A DNA stretch of 45,053 nt from RGIG464 sp045599585 (GTDB taxonomy: Bacteria; Myxococcota_A; Bradymonadia; UBA4248): positions 1 to 45,053 of the forward strand of contig JAZRWH010000177.1 in the NCBI GenBank assembly GCA_045599585.1, given 5' to 3'. Position numbers and translations under genes: made by a program. The notes beneath the pieces were generated by a model. It was not told the origin of the DNA and did not search any database. It was given only the letters and a program-made list of their open reading frames with translations. Shown one piece after another: positions 1 to 6,755 of this stretch. Every line of letters begins with the position of its first letter. Position 1 is the first letter of the stretch.

Positions 1-162
1 GCCAAAGTTAAAGCTGCTGCCGACAAAGCCGCAGCCGACAAAGCCGCCGCTGAAGCTAAAGCTAAAGCTGCCGCCGACAAAGCCGCCGCTGACAAAGCCG
101 CCGCTGAAGCTAAAGCTAAAGCTGCAGCCGACAAAGCCGCAGCCGACAAAAAAGCTGCAGAA
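1..162 (+). repeat. 54-bp in-frame tandem repeat, about three copies
   Basis: Copies lie at 1-54, 55-108 and 109-162, each coding 18 residues. The third copy diverges at its end, where Lys-Ala-Ala replaces Ala-Ala-Ala before the Glu. The array probably continues upstream of the window. The repeat unit keeps the codon phase, so copy-number change would lengthen or shorten the helix without a frameshift. Confidence 0.8.
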
Positions 163-276
163 GACAAAGCCGCAGCCGCCGCAGCCGCAGCAAAGAAAAC
201 CGCTACGGATCCTAATGCCGCAGCCGCCGCAGCTGCCGCAGCCGCCGCAGCCGCCGCAGCCGCTACTAAAAAGTAA
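1..276 (+). CDS. Ala/Lys/Asp-rich repeat protein, C-terminal part only
   Basis: The reading frame is open from base 1 and stops with TAA at 274-276, giving 91 residues; the start lies outside the window. The visible part is almost only Ala, Lys, Asp and Glu. Residues 1-54 are three 18-residue repeats of the type AKAKAAADKAAADKAAAE. A poly-Ala stretch with KKTATDPN in the middle follows and the chain ends TKK. Such composition favours a long charged alpha-helix, as in TolA-like stalks or histone-H1-like tails. The acidic residues balance the lysines, so a purely DNA-binding H1-like role is not obvious. No catalytic motif is visible and no function can be assigned. An intrinsic terminator follows 26 bases after the stop. 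Confidence 0.75.
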   Translation, partial: AKVKAAADKAAADKAAAEAKAKAAADKAAADKAAAEAKAKAAADKAAADKKAAEDKAAAAAAAAKKTATDPNAAAAAAAAAAAAAAAATKK

Positions 277-301
277 TCCTCACGCTTTGAGTGATTAATT
301 C

Positions 302-333
302 AAAAAGCTCCGTATTCGTACGGAGCTTTTTTT
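302..333 (+). terminator. intrinsic terminator
   Basis: The stem AGCTCCGTA / TACGGAGCT has a UUCG tetraloop (315-318), is preceded by A5 and is followed by T7. It ends the Ala-rich gene. The A-rich 5' side makes it partly usable from the other strand. Confidence 0.92.
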
Positions 334-390
334 GTTGCTACGACACTGCTTTGTTAACGACGCTTGTCGGCTCAACCTCTTCCAAAAAAC

Positions 391-426
391 AAAAAAAAGC
401 GTGCTTTGTGTGAAGCACGCTTTTTA
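391..426 (-). terminator. intrinsic terminator of the 139-residue gene
   Basis: The stem GCGTGCTT (399-406) / AAGCACGC (413-420) has a six-base loop. A tracts on the left give a U tract for minus-strand transcripts, and a T run on the right could also serve plus-strand transcripts. It lies 18 bases beyond the stop of the minus-strand gene at 444. Confidence 0.88.
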
Positions 427-443
427 TTAAATAAGGTCGTTTA

Positions 444-863
444 TTAACCTTTGTAGTAGGTCTCTTTAATGCCCTCGAGAGCTATTTCGAGGAAGTTGAT
501 CAAAGCACTGATCGTGACTTCTTCAACTTTTTGGCTAAGAAGACCGTGGCAGTTGATCGGATGACACTTAAGTTTGAGGTCTTCACGGCTTGCAAGCCAG
601 TTATTGATTTTTGCGCTGAGAAGCTCGGGGGCTCCTTTGTTCGGATGAGGTTGAGCGTAAAGTTTGACTTCACCTTCCGTGTTAAGATCCATGATTGCGT
701 AGCCGATCGAACCGTAACGGAAATTAATACCGCCAACAGCACCACCGCCTGCAACAACCTGGCAGCCCAAGTTGCGAGCATAGATCATGAGTTTTTCGAT
801 AGCTTGGCGACGTTCTTTGCCGCCCTTCTCTTCAGCACTTTTTAAGACTTCAAGTTTATCCAC
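444..863 (-). CDS. conserved-looking hypothetical protein, 139 aa
   Basis: The start codon is GTG at 861-863, preceded by a good AGGAGA Shine-Dalgarno site eight bases upstream. The protein is soluble and mixed alpha/beta, without signal peptide or membrane helix. It has an N-terminal charged helix (residues 1-32) and a Gly-rich hydrophobic strand region VVAGGGAVGGINFRYG around residues 36-51. A segment containing LYAQPHPNKG follows at about 68-77, then a C-terminal helix. I do not recognise the family. It stands alone with its own terminator and is followed on the same strand by nothing closer than the Ala-rich gene's end. The strong ribosome site and typical amino-acid composition support it as a real gene. 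Confidence 0.8.
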   Translation of the reverse strand: MDKLEVLKSAEEKGGKERRQAIEKLMIYARNLGCQVVAGGGAVGGINFRYGSIGYAIMDLNTEGEVKLYAQPHPNKGAPELLSAKINNWLASREDLKLKCHPINCHGLLSQKVEEVTISALINFLEIALEGIKETYYKG

Positions 864-950
864 AGTTGTTCTCCTGTAAAATGGACGCGCTCAGATTCCA
901 GCGCGAAAAAAAGCCTAAGCTAGTTACCCTATTCTAGCTTGCATGTCGAG

Positions 951-1547
951 TTAAAACACCGTTTTGGCTTTTTCTAGTATGCGTAATACGTGAGCAGGAA
1001 CGTACGAACGAACCCACTTCATTGATTCTTCAGATCCTAGCGCTAAAGCTTCTCGGATTTTTGTACTGCTGACTTCCGGTAAAGCCGGGATGGGCAATGC
1101 ATTCGCTTCATACCCTGTTCTCGGCAAAATGAGAAAATCACAGAGTTCATTGAGCATGTCAAATGAACGCCATTGTGGCAAGGTCTCCACAATATCTGCG
1201 CCAACGGCAACGAGTATTCTTGTGTTCGGATTCTGTTTTTTGAGCGCCTGTACGACGTCGATCGTGTAGCTTGTTGACTCGTGCAGATCGCGTTCGATGG
1301 TTGAAACCACTATGCCGGGCATGCCGTCAAAGATTGCATGAAGCATTTCTAAACGCGTTTCGTAAGACATGAGGGTTTTGTTAAAAGCGTGGCTCCACGT
1401 AGGTGCAACTAAAATGCGTGCATTCGGCATAAGCATGTGAAGCGTTACCGCAAATAGGACGTGCGAAATGTGCGGTGGATTGAACGAACCGCCGTATAAG
1501 ATGATGGTTTCTTCACGAGGAAGATCTTCAAATTGATGTATCAGCAT
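951..1547 (-). CDS. nadD: nicotinate-nucleotide adenylyltransferase NadD
   Basis: This enzyme transfers AMP from ATP to nicotinate mononucleotide, giving deamido-NAD in NAD synthesis. The nucleotidyltransferase signature GGSFNPPHISH is at residues 19-29; it holds the two His of the HxGH-type motif, with Ser replacing the usual Gly. The C-terminal SSTKIREAL motif matches the family's ISSTxIR. At 198 residues it has normal family length. I chose ATG at 1545-1547 because a GGAG site lies five bases upstream; an upstream TTG at 1569-1571 would add eight residues but has no ribosome site. CoaD, a fold relative, lies elsewhere in the window at 24436, so both adenylyltransferase types are present. 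Confidence 0.93.
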   Translation of the reverse strand: MLIHQFEDLPREETIILYGGSFNPPHISHVLFAVTLHMLMPNARILVAPTWSHAFNKTLMSYETRLEMLHAIFDGMPGIVVSTIERDLHESTSYTIDVVQALKKQNPNTRILVAVGADIVETLPQWRSFDMLNELCDFLILPRTGYEANALPIPALPEVSSTKIREALALGSEESMKWVRSYVPAHVLRILEKAKTVF

Positions 1548-1623
1548 GGGATCTCCGTTGGCTATGTTCAATCATCTCAGCTAGCGCACTGTATATCTAT
1601 TGATAAAACAAGTGGGCTTTTTT

Positions 1624-1680
1624 GAGGGGGTAGCGGCGTATCTCCGAAGGAGATAGCCGCTCAGGGGGACACATCCCCCA
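1624..1680 (+). repeat. nested palindromic repeat, type A copy 1 (forward)
   Basis: Order: G5, then TAGCGGC, an unpaired G, the inner stem TATCTCC/GGAGATA with loop GAA, then GCCGCT, and a closing hairpin CAGGGGG..CCCCC. The outer stem is AGCGGC/GCCGCT. It sits between nadD and the ABC-F gene. Five further copies lie at 3736, 24967, 26303, 30014 and 33740. Confidence 0.85.
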
Positions 1681-1714
1681 CCAAAACCAAAGCTAAGCGA
1701 TGTGCTCGCTCTAT

Positions 1715-3640
1715 TTAATTAAAGGCCGCAAGCGCTTCTTCGAGTTCAGCCTGTGCCATCATCCAATCTTCCATGATCATTTCGAGCTCAGCTTGATCTG
1801 CCGCTTTTTGTTGCGTCAAAGTTTTGATTTTATCAGGCTTTTTGTAAGTTTCAGGATCCCCCAATTCAACATCGGCTTGGGCGACGCTCGCTTCGAGTTT
1901 GGCGATCTTTGCCTCAAGGTCTTTGATGCGTTTTTCGATATGTCCTGTCGCTTTTTTGATTGCACTTCGTTGCTGTGCTGCGTCGATGCGCTTTTGCTTT
2001 TGCGAATTCGGCGAAACCGCCGTCGCCTGCTGCGCTGTAGTTTCGGACTGGCGAGAAGCCATAAAAGCCTCGTGCTCCGAATAAGTGCCTTCAAAAATAT
2101 CGATTTTTCCGTGTTCCAAAGTGGCAATTTTATTGCAAACCTTATCAATAAACCAACGGTCGTGTGAAATGACCACGAGCGAGCCCGGGTAGTTGATGAG
2201 GGCTTCTTCGAGGGCTTCACGCGAATCGAGGTCGAGATGGTTCGTCGGTTCGTCAAGCAATAAAAGATTGGGCGCGCGCAGAAGCAGTTTTGCAAGCGCG
2301 AGCTTGTTCTTTTCACCACCTGAAAGGACAGAGACGGTTTTATCCACGTCATCATTGGTAAATAAGAATGCGCCAAGCGAAGCACGGATTTGCGTGATCG
2401 TGACATCGAGCGGTAGTCCTGCCGAAGCTTCCTCCAGCAGAGTCTTATTAAAATCAAGTGCGTCAATCTGATGCTGGGCAAAATGTGCCAACTTGACTTT
2501 GTCACTTAGAATGCGTTCGCCACCAAACTCGGTGATATTCGCAAGGATCTTAATGAGCGTCGATTTACCTGCGCCATTTGGTGCAACGAGCGCGAGTTTG
2601 TCACCACGATAGATTCTAAAGTTGAGGTCTTTATAAACGACATTATCGCCGTAAGCTTTGTCGATATGTCTGAGTTCGAGCAGAATTTGTGGCACGCGTT
2701 CTGGCGTGGGAAAATGAAAATGGATCTTCTTTCGGTTTTGAAGAAGTTTCACATCCTCCATTTTTTCGAGTTGTTTGACTCTGCTTTGAACCTGCTTCGC
2801 TTTTGTGGCTTTATATCTGAATTTTTCGATAAAAGCCTGCTTTTCAGCGATGGCTTGACGCTGCTGTTCAGCCGTTTTTTCGAGCTGTTCTTCGAGCGCT
2901 TCACGGAGTTGGAGGTAGTGATCGTAATTGCCCGGGAAGAGGAGCAGGCCGTTGTCATCGAGCGCGGCAACGGCGTCAACGACGTTATTAAGAAAGGCGC
3001 GGTCGTGGCTGACGATGAGCAGCGTGCCAGGATAGTTCGCGAGGAAGCCTTCAAGCCACGCAAGTGAAGACATGTCGAGGTGGTTGGTCGGTTCGTCGAG
3101 GAGGAGCAAATCGGGTTTGGCGAGTAAGAGGCGCGCAAGCAAAATACGCATCTGCCACCCACCCGAAAATTCAGTGGTAATTTTGGTAAATTCTTCGGGT
3201 TTAAAGCCGAGGGAAGCCATGATGGATTGCGCGTCGCTTTTGAGTTGATAGCCACCGCCCGTTTCGAACGTGTGTTGTTTTTCGCCGAGTGCGTTAATGT
3301 TAGCATCGGTGGGGTTTTCTTCAACGCGTTTGTGCAACACCTCAATTTCGGCTTCAAGGTCGAGCAGATCCTGTCGTCCCGAGAGGACGAGGTCGATGGC
3401 CGGCTTTCGGTCCATTTGGGTAATTTCCTGTGGCAGATAGCCGATCGAAACGTTTTTGGGGATGATGACACTTCCGCCGTCGGCATCGAGTTTGCCAGCG
3501 ATGATGCGCAGCATTGTCGATTTACCCGCGCCGTTGTGTCCGACGAGCGCCGTTCGTCTAAAGCGGTCGATTTGCCACGTAATATCGTCGAAAAGTCTTT
3601 GAGAACCGAAATATTTAGTGAGTCCAGAAATTTGAATCAT
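1715..3640 (-). CDS. ABC-F family ATPase (ribosome-associated translation factor type)
   Basis: The protein has two ABC ATPase domains in one chain and no membrane segments, the hallmark of ABC-F proteins (EttA, Uup, YheS) that act at the ribosomal E site. Walker A of domain 1, GHNGAGKST, is at residues 34-42. The signature FSGGWQMR and LLLDEPTNHLD follow, and domain 2 repeats these as APNGAGKST, LSGGEKNK and LLLDEPTNHLD. A charged linker rich in Gln, Lys and Glu, about residues 240-300, separates them. The last 110 residues form a coiled coil, as in YheS/Uup. Length 641 fits YheS-like members. The ATG at 3638-3640 has no clear Shine-Dalgarno site. It is bracketed by two oppositely oriented type A repeats. 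The exact subfamily is unresolved. Confidence 0.92.
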   Translation of the reverse strand: MIQISGLTKYFGSQRLFDDITWQIDRFRRTALVGHNGAGKSTMLRIIAGKLDADGGSVIIPKNVSIGYLPQEITQMDRKPAIDLVLSGRQDLLDLEAEIEVLHKRVEENPTDANINALGEKQHTFETGGGYQLKSDAQSIMASLGFKPEEFTKITTEFSGGWQMRILLARLLLAKPDLLLLDEPTNHLDMSSLAWLEGFLANYPGTLLIVSHDRAFLNNVVDAVAALDDNGLLLFPGNYDHYLQLREALEEQLEKTAEQQRQAIAEKQAFIEKFRYKATKAKQVQSRVKQLEKMEDVKLLQNRKKIHFHFPTPERVPQILLELRHIDKAYGDNVVYKDLNFRIYRGDKLALVAPNGAGKSTLIKILANITEFGGERILSDKVKLAHFAQHQIDALDFNKTLLEEASAGLPLDVTITQIRASLGAFLFTNDDVDKTVSVLSGGEKNKLALAKLLLRAPNLLLLDEPTNHLDLDSREALEEALINYPGSLVVISHDRWFIDKVCNKIATLEHGKIDIFEGTYSEHEAFMASRQSETTAQQATAVSPNSQKQKRIDAAQQRSAIKKATGHIEKRIKDLEAKIAKLEASVAQADVELGDPETYKKPDKIKTLTQQKAADQAELEMIMEDWMMAQAELEEALAAFN

Positions 3641-3735
3641 AAGAATATTGGATTTGATAGTGCGTGAATGAGTGTAAAAACTTCAAGGTGTATTGAAGTT
3701 TATAGAATATAATTTTATGATTATGGATAGTGTGT

Positions 3736-3793
3736 GAGGGGGAAGTGTCCCCCTGAGCGTCTATCGGCATTGCCGATACGCCGCTACCCCCTC
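3736..3793 (-). repeat. nested palindromic repeat, type A copy 2 (reverse)
   Basis: Reading on the plus strand: GAGGGGGAAGTGTCCCCC hairpin, TGAGCGTC, the inner stem TATCGGC/GCCGATA (3762-3768 / 3772-3778) with loop ATT, an unpaired C, GCCGCTA, then CCCCC. It is inverted relative to the copy at 1624. The pair flanks the ABC-F gene. Confidence 0.85.
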
Positions 3794-4109
3794 ATGGGCA
3801 GAGCCTAGCACGACATTGTGAGGGCTCATTGCGCCTAAGATGGATTTGTGGAAGGTCTAAGACTAGCCCCATGCAGCAGGCGATTTAGCGAGAAGAAGAG
3901 GTATGTGAGCCTTACACAAATTTGCACAAAATTGTGAGGCGCGTTAAGATACACGCAGGTGTGTAGCTGCGGCAAACGTAAAATATAATAATGAATGTCG
4001 TAGTGAGATAAAGATTGATTGTGTGAAACGCAAAAATAGTGTAGACTAGGTGAGGTATCTGGTTACAATTTGCCAGAATTTAGCCTTAAGATATGGAGAC
4101 ATGTTAGGG
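3794..4109. other. intergenic leader, no gene seen
   Basis: No convincing ORF or RNA gene is visible. It separates the divergent ABC-F and PEGA-protein genes and must hold the promoters of both. An AT-rich stretch with TATAATAATG near 3985 is a possible -10 region for the plus-strand gene, but no matching -35 box is clear. Confidence 0.5.
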
Positions 4110-5156
4110 ATGAGAAAAGCATTAATTACATCAGTGGCGGCATTATGTACGCTTTTTGCGGCGGAAGCCATGGCAGACGACTCCGTAGCCGTTATGAAGC
4201 TTGATGTCTCCGGCGAAGCAGTAGAACCGCAGGCAGCAATGGTGCTCAATGCGCTTCTTTCAGAAGTCAACAAAAGCGATTATACGTTGGATGCAAACGG
4301 TAATGATATTACCTACAGCGAAATGCAGATGTTGACGGGCTGCGACACGGATTCAAAAATTGCGTGTTACGACTCGGCTGTCGATACGTTGGGCGCTCAG
4401 CAGATCATCTTTGGTGATGTTGCCGACAATGGTGATACCCACCTTATTTGGTACGTTTCGGGTAAAGGTATTTTCCGCGAAGTAAAAGGTGTTGTCTCCG
4501 ATAAAGAGTCCGCAGACAAACTTGCACAGCGTATGCTCGTTGGTGAAATGGGTACCCTTATCGTCACCAGTAATGTTCCCGATGCAGACGTCTTCGTCGA
4601 TGGTAAACGCGTTGGTAAGAGTGCTGAACTCGTCGAGTCTGCCGAACCTATCTCCCTCATCGCTGGTCCCTACATCGTTTCCGTCCGTAAAGAAGGTTAC
4701 GAAAAAGAAAGTGACCAAAAGGTCATGATCGTCGGTGGTGAAACCTCTCGCGTCAATATCGACCTCGTCGCCGCTTTCGATACCGAAGGCCTCAAACAAG
4801 CCCTTAAAATTTCTGGTTGGGCCTCGCTCGGCGTCGGTGTCGCCGCTCTCGCTGTTGGTGGTGCCTTCGAAGCCCTCATGCAAAAAGAACATGATGACAT
4901 GGAAGATGCCATCTATAATCAACATAATGGCAAAGAAGCTAAAAAACATAGAGATGCCGGTGACATCGATTGGACAATCAAAACCGCTATGTACGGTACC
5001 GGTGCTGTCTTGACTGCCGCTGGCGTCGCCCTCGTCTGCGTCGGTTACCTCTATGACTTCGATAACGACGATAGTATGGCCAATAGCTATATCCCCAAAG
5101 TCGACGTAGCCGTTTCCCCCGAATACTCCGGGATGAATTTCGGTTGGACTTTCTAA
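4110..5156 (+). CDS. secreted or membrane-anchored PEGA-domain protein
   Basis: The start MRKALITSVAALCTLFAAEAM gives a clean signal peptide with cleavage after AMA; I preferred it to in-frame upstream starts at 4050 and 4101, because GGAG at 4095-4098 fits it best. Residues 25-150 form an alpha/beta region resembling the variable sensor part of periplasmic proteins. A PEGA-type domain with VPDADVFVDGKRVG and a KEGYEK turn occupies about residues 150-220. Two hydrophobic helices follow, near residues 235-260 and 295-320. PEGA domains are linked to cell-surface or wall binding in many bacteria. The gene is monocistronic with its own terminator. The exact role is unknown. Confidence 0.85.
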   Translation: MRKALITSVAALCTLFAAEAMADDSVAVMKLDVSGEAVEPQAAMVLNALLSEVNKSDYTLDANGNDITYSEMQMLTGCDTDSKIACYDSAVDTLGAQQIIFGDVADNGDTHLIWYVSGKGIFREVKGVVSDKESADKLAQRMLVGEMGTLIVTSNVPDADVFVDGKRVGKSAELVESAEPISLIAGPYIVSVRKEGYEKESDQKVMIVGGETSRVNIDLVAAFDTEGLKQALKISGWASLGVGVAALAVGGAFEALMQKEHDDMEDAIYNQHNGKEAKKHRDAGDIDWTIKTAMYGTGAVLTAAGVALVCVGYLYDFDNDDSMANSYIPKVDVAVSPEYSGMNFGWTF

Positions 5157-5170
5157 GCCAATTCACTCTT

Positions 5171-5199
5171 AGGCGCTCATTCTAGAGCGCCTTTCTTTT
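5171..5199 (+). terminator. intrinsic terminator after the PEGA gene
   Basis: The stem AGGCGCTC (5171-5178) / GAGCGCCT (5185-5192) has a six-base loop and is followed by TTCTTTT. It insulates the riboswitch-controlled unit downstream. Confidence 0.9.
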
Positions 5200-5210
5200 G
5201 CTCCTTTTTC

Positions 5211-5289
5211 GCTGACGGGGCGGTCGCTTCCCGCGACCTGAGATTGACCCGTTGAACCTGTTCGGATAATGCCGGCGTAGGGATTCAGC
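5211..5289 (+). promoter_or_regulatory. TPP riboswitch (THI element) aptamer
   Basis: The conserved blocks are present in order: P1 5' strand GCTGA, GGGGCG-type start, CTGAGA (5238-5243), ACCCGTTGAACCTG (5247-5260), CGGATAATGCCGGCGTAGGG (5263-5282), and P1 3' strand TCAGC (5285-5289). This matches the thiamin-pyrophosphate riboswitch consensus, including the CUGAGA and GAUAAUGCC pockets that hold the pyrimidine and the pyrophosphate. It lies 50 bases ahead of an outer-membrane barrel gene rather than a thiamin-synthesis gene. This implies TPP-repressed uptake. Confidence 0.95.
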
Positions 5290-5291
5290 AC

Positions 5292-5335
5292 TCAACTTCT
5301 TGGTTCTTGTTCTGATCTTTTTGGCCGGAAGTTGA
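5292..5335 (+). promoter_or_regulatory. putative Shine-Dalgarno sequestering hairpin (riboswitch expression platform)
   Basis: TCAACTTC (5292-5299) is perfectly complementary to GAAGTTGA (5328-5335), which overlaps the likely ribosome site GGAAG (5327-5331) of the gene starting at 5340. GTTGA inside the aptamer (5251-5255) could instead pair with TCAAC (5292-5296) when ligand is absent and free the site. No terminator with a convincing U tract is seen between aptamer and start, so translational control fits better. The switching model is inference from complementarity. Confidence 0.55.
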
Positions 5336-5339
5336 TCGT

Positions 5340-6623
5340 ATGCTCAAATATTTAACGCTCTTTTTTGCTTGCTTCATCGCCTCCGCTTGCACGCTCTCTC
5401 TCTCCGCAAAATCTGCACTTGCTTTCGATGAGTTCGACGCCGTTCATGCACCAGCTCGCTTCTCAATTAATGCAAATGAAGATATAGGCCTCGATATCAA
5501 AGGCCGCATGCGATTGAGTCTCCATGACCTAGAAGGTCAGGGTGGCCCAGAGTACGATAGCCCAACAGATACCGCTACCATCGGGACGCGTTCTCCCTTC
5601 GTCGCCCTCGATAGCTTCGAACTCTCTTTTCGCGGTCATTGGCAGGATCTGCTTTGGATTAACGCAAATGTCTCATTTTTAACAGACGCTTCGTATTTGT
5701 CTGCAATTTACTTCGAATATAAGCAGGATATTAACGATTGGTATAGCCACGGTGTCGAAGTCGGTTACCAAAATTCAATCGTCGCAATTAATCGCCATAC
5801 CGTCCGCTATCCCCTCATCGCTACAAATTATTGGCGTAATTCCGAATACCACATCGCTTATGGCGGAAAATTCAGTTTTGGAAACGATACCTCTCTTTCC
5901 GTCTACGCTTCGCTCGGACTCATGCGTCCGCTAAAATCTGAACCGATTCACGGTTCTAGCGTCTATAAAGGTACTTTTAGTACGCTGTCTTATGGGCCCG
6001 CTACCGCTTTTTCGGGCAATTCAGCGACAGGCACAGCCCTGATCCGCTTGAATACGCACGGCTTTAACCTCGATCTGTTCGGCTTTATCGGCGAACTGGC
6101 CGCAGAATATGGCATTCAAACCCTGGCTTCCGATTTTCAATATTATCGCTTTATGCCTCAGTTTGATCCCAATGAAGTTGAAGCACTTGCCTATTGGTAC
6201 GGCGGACGCATCAGTTTTGAAAAATGGGGCTTCCATATCCTCGGCGAAGCGATTGCCTCCCATGAACACCTGCTCAATCGCGTGGGTATGTACGTGCAGG
6301 CAGGCTACAATTGGACGAGAGATGATGCCTTCTGGATGAACGCGATCGAGTTCGTCACGCGCTATGAACAAACATGGCTCCTCGATTCGACTGACCCGCT
6401 CGACGAAAAACATGCACTCAGATCTCCCGAAACGAATAATGCAATAACATGGGATTATAAAATCCTAACATTGGCACTTAAGACAAATATTATTTCTGAT
6501 TTTGTTGCACTTCGTTTGGAATATTCATTCTTTTGGGAAGATAATGGCGTTCCAGAGCTAAATCTCGAAAAGAATGAAGTAAAAAATAACGAATTCTTGC
6601 TTCAGATCGAGGCGCGCTATTAG
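5340..6623 (+). CDS. TPP-riboswitch-controlled outer-membrane beta-barrel protein (putative thiamin-related porin)
   Basis: The 427-residue protein has an N-terminal signal peptide (residues 1-29, ending SALAF) and then alternating aromatic/polar strands through to a C-terminal EARY. A terminal aromatic residue is typical of BAM-inserted barrels. No TonB-box plug domain is visible and it is shorter than TonB-dependent receptors. A porin-like channel is therefore more likely than an active receptor. The riboswitch upstream ties it to thiamin status, so passage of thiamin, its precursors or a thiamin-derived substrate across the outer membrane is the best inference. The next gene, a lipoprotein propeller 132 bases downstream, may act with it. 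The substrate is not shown by sequence. Confidence 0.8.
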   Translation: MLKYLTLFFACFIASACTLSLSAKSALAFDEFDAVHAPARFSINANEDIGLDIKGRMRLSLHDLEGQGGPEYDSPTDTATIGTRSPFVALDSFELSFRGHWQDLLWINANVSFLTDASYLSAIYFEYKQDINDWYSHGVEVGYQNSIVAINRHTVRYPLIATNYWRNSEYHIAYGGKFSFGNDTSLSVYASLGLMRPLKSEPIHGSSVYKGTFSTLSYGPATAFSGNSATGTALIRLNTHGFNLDLFGFIGELAAEYGIQTLASDFQYYRFMPQFDPNEVEALAYWYGGRISFEKWGFHILGEAIASHEHLLNRVGMYVQAGYNWTRDDAFWMNAIEFVTRYEQTWLLDSTDPLDEKHALRSPETNNAITWDYKILTLALKTNIISDFVALRLEYSFFWEDNGVPELNLEKNEVKNNEFLLQIEARY

Positions 6624-6684
6624 AACTTGTATTGTCTAAGTAATACTATTCAATTCGTTGAATTGAATAAATTATATAATTAAA

Positions 6685-6737
6685 AAAAGCGTAGGGTATA
6701 TCACGCATCGTGCGCAAAATGAACCTTACGCGCTTTT
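6685..6737 (+). promoter_or_regulatory. structured intergenic hairpin between barrel and propeller genes
   Basis: An imperfect stem AAAAGCGTAGGGT / ACCTTACGCGCTTTT encloses a small CACG-cat-CGTG hairpin (6702-6712). The stem ends in only four T, so it could be a weak terminator after the barrel gene or an RNA stability element that uncouples the two genes. The ribosome site AAAAGGAA of the next gene lies just outside it. Confidence 0.45.
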
Positions 6738-6755
6738 ACTTAAAAGGAACAGTAA

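Noticed and set aside
1588..1612. CTGTATATC-(TATT)-GATAAAACAA upstream of nadD, similar to 19751-19770
   Set aside because: Only two AT-rich copies with a four-base length difference. They could be chance or shared promoter-like sequence, so this is not reported as a repeat family.
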